This document shows, piece by piece, positions 57,080-64,000 of a stretch of DNA of 64,000 bases. Each line of letters opens with the position of its first letter. The first letter of the stretch is position 1. The DNA is taken from positions 190,900,001-190,964,000 of the forward strand of contig CM076190.1 of the NCBI GenBank assembly GCA_038277395.1, read 5' to 3'. Source of the DNA: Dryocosmus kuriphilus (Eukaryota > Arthropoda > Insecta > Hymenoptera > Cynipidae). The notes under the pieces were generated by a model. That model saw only the letters and a program-made list of their open reading frames with translations. It searched no databases and had not been told where the DNA came from. A program made the position numbers and the translations under genes.

Positions 57080-59243
57080 GCTTTTTATTTTTATTTTTTA
57101 AATTTACTCCAACACTCTCCAGTTCAAAATAATATTTCAAAAAGTCGTCTAAACGTATTTCTTCCTCCCACAATTCGTCGCCGCGCTCTCTAGCTGGCTC
57201 GTACTCTCCCGACGTATTTTTTACATTCAACACCGTTTGATTTGTTTTAATGTGTGATACATACAACCGCGCACTGTATAGCCTAATAAAGATCGGGAGA
57301 CCACAAGGTTACTGTTCTTTATTTCCCTCAACTCTCGCGTGGCTATAGGCTGCCAGTTATCTTGGCCGATTAATAATTTTATTTTATTATAAAATAAATA
57401 TGAATATAAAATATAATATATATATATGAATGTAAAATCAATATATGAACAAAAAGTCAGTAAAGCTATAGAAATGTGTGAAGATTATTGGTATAGAGTT
57501 ATACAAATTGATTTTTTCAAAAGTGAAATAAATAAGCTGAGAAAAGGGAAAGAAAGAATTAAATCTAGCAAAATAGTAGGAATGAGGCCGTATTTAGACG
57601 AAAACTTTTTGTAACGTGCAAGAGGTCGGATAAATATTATAAGGTTTTTATAAGGCTCGATCTGTGTATCCTTTTCGACATTTTGTAGATTGAAAATCAA
57701 ATTATTATCAACAGATTGGATTGGAAGTTTTAAATTTTTCAGTCATCGCAGAGTTAACGCTAAATTTACCAAAGAAACCTATTACGTTGAAATTTACTTT
57801 TTCTGAATTGTTCATGATAAATTCTTCCCTATTAAAACCCTGTAAATGTAAACTTATTTTCTCGCTGTGGGCGCCTATATCTGTCGCTAACTTTTCATCG
57901 ATTAAAGTAATAGTTGAATCTTCGTCTAATAATGCAAACGTTTTTATAAATTTTTAAAATTTTCCACATATATAGGCAGAATTTTTAATAAAACACTCGG
58001 CTCGCTCTGTCATGTTTTTGATTCGGTTTTAACGGACGCTGTGTTTACGTTACAAGACGCTTTTTTGTTTTAAATCCCGGATTGGCGTGATCTATCCTTA
58101 TGTTTATTCTCGTTTGTACTTTTTGGGTTGTGCAGTAATGAATGATGACGTTTTTTACAAAGGCGCGTCTATTTGGCGCTCTAAAGTTTTCCCTAACGTG
58201 CTTTTTGTTTAAACAACTATAGTACAAACCAACGTTCTTTGCAATTGACAAACGTCTATGCAAAGATTCTTTGCCAAATTGGGTTTCAACATCAAATATA
58301 CAGCCTGCAATAGCTAGGTCCGTTTCTTCATATAAAAATTCGGCAAGTTTTTCTAATTCCGATTTATCGATATTCGCGTTCGCGGCTTGTCTATTATACA
58401 CGTATTTTAATGCGGAAGGCAATTTATTTCCTACAAATCTAACTAAATCGGGGCTATGCAAATAGCCGATCAATGAAAGATTTTTGAAAGCAATTGTAGC
58501 ATTCCTAAGCTTTGTCGCAAATCTCGTTAAACATATTTCACCGGACCCTAGCGTGGTTAAGTTTTTTAAATTCTTCACAATTTGTTGATCAACAGTTCTT
58601 TTATTTTCATAATGAAGTTCTAAAGTACACATTATTTTACTCGAATCAGAACTCGTTGCAAGAAGCACACTAACAGCATCTCGTGCTTCACCTTTTAAAG
58701 ATTCGCTTATGCGTGAGATATTTTCTTCTTCGCTGCACTCCCCAATACCGTAGTATTTTCAATCTCTTTTTTGAAATTTAGCGATTCTAACGAATCTCGG
58801 GAAAAATAGGCAACTTTTTTGCGGTCACTAAACGATTTACTAAACGCGCATTTCTTTCGTGCAAAGATTTATTTTGAACAGAATACATCGTCCTTTCTAA
58901 AACCTGACTAAACGCAAAGTTGAGTCTTCAATATTCACGAAACTATCACTTGGATTTTGGCTTACCGGAAATGCCGTACTATTGATTAGTGCTGATGTTC
59001 TTAAACCTCGATGCCATGAAACAACAAGGCGAGCTGTTTTGCTGGTAAAATATCCCTCTCAGGTGGCAAACGTGGTGACGCTTCTCGAGGTTGTACTTCT
59101 TCGATGCCGTCGCATGGAAGTATTGGCGGTGACGGCGACGGCTGAGCACGCCCTCGCGTACTCACGGAAGCACCATGTCCTCGTTTTGCAGCTGGCTGAC
59201 CGTCAGGATTCCTCGTTGAAGCCCGTGTTCGCTTAGGTGGCAT
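57080..59243 (-). pseudogene. BEL gag and protease region
   Basis: The minus-strand ATG at 59243 starts MPPKRTRASTRNPDGQPA, a basic, Pro/Ser-rich leader. After breaks, the DUF1759-type gag continues: GEARDAVSVLLATSSDSSK, NLTTLGSGEICLTRFATK, KLPSALKYVYNRQ and HRRLSIAKNVGLYYSCLNKK, the last entering a zinc-knuckle-like C...C region. The frame from 57950 to 57720 on the minus strand may be the aspartic protease, but an inverted insertion at 57430-57640 disrupts the area. There are several stops and shifts. Confidence 0.75.
57430..57640 (+). repeat. Inverted duplicate of the BEL integrase N-terminal segment
   Basis: The plus strand here matches the minus strand of about 55010-55205 almost exactly, encoding the same KAIEMCEDYWYRVIQIDFFK to RPYLDEN stretch. 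It lies in the gag/protease part of the same element, in reverse. Confidence 0.85.
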
Positions 59244-59348
59244 GGTATTCTAGTTGAGATTTACTCAAAACACAAAGAACGAATATGTTAATAATGTATT
59301 CACAATACAATTGATATCTTATCCCAGTTTTTGTTTCAGGAAATGTAT

Positions 59349-59366
59349 TCCCGGGTTTCGGCACCA
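59349..59366 (-). promoter_or_regulatory. Primer-binding site of the BEL element
   Basis: Minus strand TGGTGCCGAAACCCGGGA starts one base inside the LTR end and begins TGG, as expected for pairing with a tRNA 3' CCA. I could not name the tRNA. Confidence 0.7.
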
Positions 59367-59367
59367 T

Positions 59368-60195
59368 TAAGTTTAAACAGAACTGGGACATTATATATGT
59401 AAATTAAAACAGCTATATTCGGGAAATGATTGACTTTAATTCACTATTTTTACTTAATGTAAATAGACAACGTAACGTTGTGAAATGAATCAATACATGC
59501 TTTTAATTTTTTAAATTTAGAATTTATAATGCCTAAATTATACTGAATAAACAATAGTAATAATAACAAGATTGCTCAAATATGAAAATAGTTTTGAGTA
59601 AATGCCACGTAGGCATGTACTTATCGAGATAACAGGAACGAAAGTGGCTCCTCATTTCTCGATCGCGTCTTTTATCAGCTTAGGAAACAAGGGAAAATTG
59701 TTTTTTCAAGCATGTCCATCATCCTCATGGTGATGCTTCATTTCTTAACAATTTCAAGCAGCTTGCCTCACAGCCTCACAGCCACGGATTTTGTCATAAG
59801 TGTAGGTGACATTTGTAACGTGTAAGTAATGATGAGCGAAAACAAGATCGTATGAATGAAAGAAAATACGAAGTAAGGAGAATAAAACAAAAGAGAAAAT
59901 GAGGGGTAGCTTAACGTGTGTTTATGTGTGCGAGTATGTGTGTCCGTGCACGTAAATCATTTTACCCTTTTCACGGGAAAACTTTTTGATTTTCCCGGGT
60001 AATCACGGCCTTAGTTAAACTGAGCTCGTAACATTTGGCTTCCAGTACATAAATTTATTCATGCACCGAGAGACCCAGCATGGGATTCAATCATTATTTA
60101 ATAGTTCAAATAATTTGATAAATTGGAACTACATCCGTCCATTGGCATCCCTTACAATGGGCGATCAGTTCTTTTCCTTTTCCTCAGCGCAATAC
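59368..60195 (-). repeat. BEL 5' LTR
   Basis: About 828 bp. It contains an extra segment with CACGGGAAAACTTTTTGA and TTTTCCCGGGTAATCACGG near 59960-60010 that the other LTR lacks. Confidence 0.85.
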
Positions 60196-60437
60196 GAAAG
60201 ACTCCTGCAGAAGTTCCTCAAACATCTACACTAAGCGACGAATCATCCGCTGATGTATCCTCAGCCGACAGTGAGAAAGGCAAAGACTCTAACCTACCCA
60301 TATTCAGGAAAGGTCTCAGCATTTTCCCTGAGGTAGATCTTGTCCCGTCAATCCCATTAGAAGAATCTTCTCCCAAGGACACTGAAACAACAATATCCCT
60401 ACCAAATCCATGGTTTCCAGGGCTCTGTGGAAACTAA
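60196..60437 (+). pseudogene. Gypsy linker after the BEL insertion
   Basis: The frame reads RKTPAEVPQTSTLSDESSAD, then SKDSNLP-like text, ending at a TAA (60435-60437). Composition (Ser, Asp, Lys, Pro) matches the linker on the other side of the BEL element. The frame continues beyond the stop into the RNase H-like segment without a shift. Confidence 0.6.
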
Positions 60438-60566
60438 ACAGACGTCTATGTGGATGGAGCTTGCGTATACAATGCACAAGGATAAGAGCCAGCATTGGTG
60501 TTTGATTCGATGCCGACCGCTCCTTAAATATTTCTCGACCAGCAGTAGGACGTCAGTCAGAGATCA
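60438..60566 (+). pseudogene. Second, RNase H1-like domain fragment in the Gypsy element
   Basis: In the frame of the preceding linker: TDVYVDGACVYNAQG, with the first catalytic Asp of an RNase H (YVDGAC). After a one-frame slip near 60482 it reads RASIGV, a stop, then FDADRSLNISRPAVGRQ. That matches the RNase H1 pattern (YTDGAC...RAGIGV...PLNVS...GRQTN). The next catalytic Glu (normally NxAE just after GRQ) is lost in the divergent sequence that follows; the 60566-60787 ORF may be more of it in altered frames. Confidence 0.6.
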
Positions 60567-61226
60567 TGGACAAAAAGAGAAGATGTGCTGTGTATTCTAA
60601 AGACAAACCGGAAGTAATAGTTTATTCTGCGGTAAACCAACGAGTAAGACGAGGGTTTATTTTCCAGACTCCATCCGCAAATACTATGCAAGCTAGGTGG
60701 ACTCCGTTCTTTGAAAATAGGTGCAAGTTGGATTCTGCTGAAGATGATAAGACACAAACAAGAAAAAAAATTGAAGTTCTGTCTTGAGATTTGCAAGAGC
60801 ACGCATGAGACGCTTGGGTGAGACGAATCCCTAGGAGAGATAGCTAACCAATAATCTTTGATCAATGTCGAATTACCCCACGTTGATAACCCACGCTCCC
60901 TCTTTTAATGGAAATGAACGTTCCGATGTCAACATCCACAAATGTAGCTTAGATGCCAATGAACCTTTTTGTTACTCATAATTGAACAGAACCACTCACA
61001 TACAAGCGTGATAATTACGCCCATTTCATATCCAGATATTGCGAACCAACAGGTTCCATCTCCAAACTCCTCATAGTAACTGAATGTTTATGTAAATCTA
61101 CAAAACTTTTGGGAGAAACATCCTCCAAACGGTCAGGTATTAATCGATCCTCATGGTCGATACAAGGTCTATTTGATAGTAGTAAAGCCGTAACGGTACA
61201 AGGATCTCGTTTGTGGATGTGTAACT

Positions 61227-62300
61227 TTGGGATTAAAGAATTTGCGTTCGGATTTGGATCCCGATGAACAAAAAACGTTCCATATAGCAAATTCCGGAGA
61301 CTTGTTATGTACCCTATACCAAAATAAATTGAGTGAATCACTCACCGATATATTCCGCGGAGGTAATTTCAACATCAGAACCTGTCACGGGAAATTCGAA
61401 GTTCCCGCGTCAGACTTGAGACCCAAAATAATCGCTGAGTATCACAACAATCTCCTGGGTGGACATAAAGGTGACGCAAAAACCTACCTTCGAATTAGAG
61501 AGCGATTCACAGGGCCTTGGATGTGCGAAGATATTAGCGAGTATATCAGAGGCTGCAAGGGCTGCCTCGAAAAGAAACTATTTCGGGCACTAACTCGCGA
61601 TCCTGTCATCATCACCGTTACACTGCTGAGACTATTTGATCAAGTATACCTCGACAACGTTAGAAACCTGCCAAACACACCCAAAGGAAGTCGGTATATA
61701 CTGAAGATGCAAGATAACTTTTCAAAATTTTACATGGCAGTACCGATTCTCAACATACAAACACAAACTATCGCCTATGCCATTGCAAGACATCTTATCT
61801 CTCAATTCGGTGTTCCAAGGATCATCCTCTCGGAGCGCGGAGGCAGTTTTGTGAGCAAGCTTGTATTTAAACTAGAAAAGATTTTCGGTATTAGACAACT
61901 TGCAACGTCCGGGTACCGTCTCCAGACAAAAGGGTCAATAGAGCGTAGCCACATAGTCTTAACTGACTACATAAAAAACTACGCAGAATATTACGACGAT
62001 TGGGATCGGTTACTGCCCTTTGCAATGTTTGCGTAAAATACTTCGGTGCATGAGGCAACCAATTTTACACCGTTCGAACTGCTATATGGACGAGGTACAT
62101 GTATTCCATCTGCCTTTCCATCGTAGGACCACCTTGGAACTTACGGCTGTTAGTTAAAGTACCTCAATATTAAACTTAACGAGATAAAACAAATTGCTGA
62201 CAAAAACCTGATTAAAGCGAAGGAAACTTCAAAAGAACGTTACAATAAAGAGGGTCGACCACTAAACGCAAAAATCGATGTAAAAGGTCGCCTATTGTTA
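61227..62300 (+). pseudogene. Gypsy integrase with a changed catalytic residue
   Basis: The HHCC zinc site is present: AEYHNNLLGGHKGDAKTYLR and CKGCLEKK. The first Asp is in QVYLDNVRNLPNT. The second catalytic position reads ILSERGGSFVSKL where the family has xTDxGxxF, so Asp is Glu. The Glu of the triad is in GSIERSHIVLTDYI. The main frame stops at 62036; the C-terminal part continues after it as NTSVHEATNFTPFELLYGR to about 62290. Integrase inserts element DNA into the genome; this copy is not expected to. Confidence 0.88.
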
Positions 62301-62459
62301 AAATAACTAGGGATCTGCTTATAGCTCGTATAGAATGTATATGTTGATATTCAGCATGCACCATGAGTAACTTTAAATACTGTAAAAAAATCCGATGATT
62401 CTATTATTTTACTAATTTCTACGATTTTTGAGGAAGTTATAATGCATGAAGTGGTTTTG

Positions 62460-64000
62460 CGGGCATGCACCCTACTACCTGTATTGAAGCTAGCAAATTC
62501 TCAAAATGGAATCACCTATTGGAATCAGATATTAGGCTCGAGTACGGGTACATATTAAGAGAGACTAGGTCGCCTTCAACGACAAGTCTCTGTATGGAGG
62601 ATAACCACTTCTTTGGACGTTCAGCATTACCGGCAATTCCTACGAGCCTACACCGAGCGCGTGGATGAGATACGAGTCCAATGACCAGCGTTCGAGAAAA
62701 CTGCCTGCGAGTCATATTTCTCCAGCACATAGCTGACTAGCAATCTCATGATAGCAAAAAATGTGCAGCAGGTTCTAGTGCAGCAAATGAGCGAAATGGA
62801 GTTGCGGTTCCACGATGCGCAAGAACAAAGCATGCCGGTTGGAATAATCCGAAGACAAAGAAAATTATCTCCTTTTGTCGGACTGATTGGAGATATCTTG
62901 CACCCAATGATGGGATTGATGACTTTTGAAGAAGGGCAACAGATAAATGAAGAAATTAAGAACATAAATAAAAGTCAGAGGAATTTAAATCACATCCTTG
63001 GAAAGGAGTCTCACGTGGTACGAGCAGAGTTAGAAAAGCTTCACGAGAAGAATGAAGAAAATGAAAAGCGATTCTCGAGATTTCAAGAAAACCTAGCAGA
63101 AATCATGGATGAAAATAATAAGATTAATAATGCGAGCGCACAATATAACTACTCGTACTCACTTTTGAAATTATCTCACTCCATGGAGTTGGGCCCAGCC
63201 AATTACATCCAGTCAAGAAACCAACTACTAAACTCCATTCAAGCTGCTAAGGCAAGACGTTTTGACCCAGAGCTCTTAAAATCTAAATAGTTTGAACCTA
63301 TACCTAGAGACATCCAGGATCATACGCCACACCTAATGTTCCCCCTAAATGGACTATCTGTTATTTCAAAAAATTTCACGCAAGTAGTAACAACTATAGT
63401 TACCGTCAGCAAAGGAAAGTTGAGGTAACCTTGGACATCCCGCTGATTGATGAAAACTGTTGCATCCTCTACAAGATTGACGCAGTCCCTGCTCATCAGA
63501 AGATATTTGGAAATAGCTAGGAAAGACCTCCTCATACAAGAAGACCTAGATAATTGCAAACATCAGAGGAAATATATTCTTTACAGAGGCGAGCAACCCG
63601 TTTGCAAGTCTACTAGCTACAAGACATGCGAGAACGAACTACTGCTTCAACCTATATTCGAAATATTAAAAGTATGTGTGGTCCGGATCTCCTCTCAACT
63701 TCTACCTTACCGGTCTCCAGTGAAAACGCTTGGAGGTTGAATCTACTCTCTACTGGAGGAAACTAAAGCTGAAATTAACTGCCTTAACCAAATGCCTGAA
63801 ACCATAAGACTTCCAAATAGAGTAGTAATCAAATTAATGACAGGCTGTAATGTGCGAATGAAGCAGTTGACTCTACCCAGTATAACTATAGAGACGGAAG
63901 GAAAGGAGTATTTTTATGAATCACCGATCCACACGGAATTAGAAAAAATCTCCCCAATCCTACTAAGGGATAAGCACCTCCTAAATTTAACAACGAAACT
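62460..64000 (+). pseudogene. Envelope gene remnant of the Gypsy element
   Basis: The best frame (62748-63290) contains a furin-type basic RRQRK, a glycine-rich hydrophobic segment right after it (about 62866-62930, the fusion-peptide position) and a heptad-rich coiled coil (about 62935-63140). This is the order seen in the F-like envelope proteins of insect errantiviruses. Cys-containing segments follow at 63540-63640 in another frame, and coding-like text continues to the right edge. Several stops and shifts break it and the 3' end is outside the window. It is a relic of an endogenous insect retrovirus. Confidence 0.65.

Larger units (their letters stand above)
52923..60195 (-). mobile_element. 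BEL/Pao LTR retrotransposon nested in the Gypsy element
   Basis: Direct repeats at 52923-53695 and 59368-60195 are LTRs; the second is longer because of an indel of about 58 bp near 59950-60015. On the minus strand the 5' LTR is the higher one. Directly inside it is a primer-binding-site-like TGGTGCCGAAACCCGGGA at 59366-59349. Gag, protease, RT, RNase H and integrase follow down to about 53900. The Gypsy linker resumes on the far side in coding sense. LTR ends do not show a clear TG...CA and I could not fix the target duplication. Confidence 0.85.
49480..64000 (+). mobile_element. Ty3/Gypsy element with env (errantivirus-like), split by a BEL element
   Basis: Order on the plus strand: gag 49500-50230, protease 50377-50670, RT 51420-52050, RNase H 52050-52550, linker to 52922, then the BEL/Pao insertion 52923-60195. 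After it come the linker, a second RNase H-like segment (60438-60560), integrase 61227-62300 and env from 62460 to beyond 64000. Every module has stops or frameshifts. Such elements are insect endogenous retroviruses that gained an envelope gene. Confidence 0.85.

Noticed and set aside
59001..59236. 84-aa plus-strand ORF
   Set aside because: Antisense shadow of the BEL gag start at 59243.

Overview
The window is eukaryotic nuclear DNA from an insect, probably a hymenopteran. It is AT-rich, its genes carry introns, and almost every recognisable coding segment is a decayed transposable element of an insect type: mariner, Merlin, Penelope-like with GIY-YIG, R2-like, RTE and jockey LINEs, BEL/Pao, and an env-bearing Ty3/Gypsy. 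The hymenopteran assignment rests on general familiarity with these element families, not on a search. No bacterial operon, CRISPR array or intact rRNA gene is present.

Layout. 1-1700: two pieces of a Penelope-like element (PLE) in opposite orientations. 1850-4215: a non-coding repeat element made of ~165-bp units, with a tRNA-like hairpin lodged in it; relatives lie at 27.3-28.2 kb and 36.9-38.0 kb. 4211-5460: a TIR element carrying a GC-rich passenger. 5577-8199: one mariner inserted inside another, both with TA target duplications. 9.0-12.55 kb (R2-like) and 12.56-14.95 kb (RTE): decayed minus-strand LINEs. 15.3-15.5 kb: a small TIR element directly upstream of the one locus that looks like a lineage-specific host gene (15.73-19.85 kb). 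That locus is a three-exon secreted protein with a signal peptide and a Thr-rich tail; its second intron is filled by ~1.8 kb of a ~10-bp GACTTCAAAA-type repeat. A copy of its signal-peptide exon lies 30 kb away at 45.8 kb.

21.3-22.2 kb: BEL gag remnant. 22.9-23.9 kb: AT minisatellite. 24.8-27.2 kb: Merlin transposon with ~290-bp inverted repeats. 28.26-29.24 kb: 434-bp inverted repeat carrying a hammerhead-ribozyme-like motif. 30.2-30.66 kb: GC-rich, promoter-like island. 32.2-33.1 kb: a THAP-domain ORF and a rhodanese exon resembling USP8, both minus strand and the best traces of conserved host genes. 34.7-36.4 kb: PLE abutting a jockey fragment. 38.4-39.5 kb: poly-G minisatellite. 39.8-40.7 kb: palindromic repeats. 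41.6-45.2 kb: jockey LINE.

48-64 kb: a plus-strand Ty3/Gypsy (gag, protease, RT, RNase H, a second RNase H-like segment, integrase, env) split between its first RNase H and the rest by a complete but dead minus-strand BEL/Pao element with ~0.8-kb LTRs. Nearly all element ORFs carry stops or frameshifts. The host-gene candidates are the secreted-protein locus, the THAP ORF and the USP8-like exon. Nothing here forms an operon; the organising theme is nested insertion.
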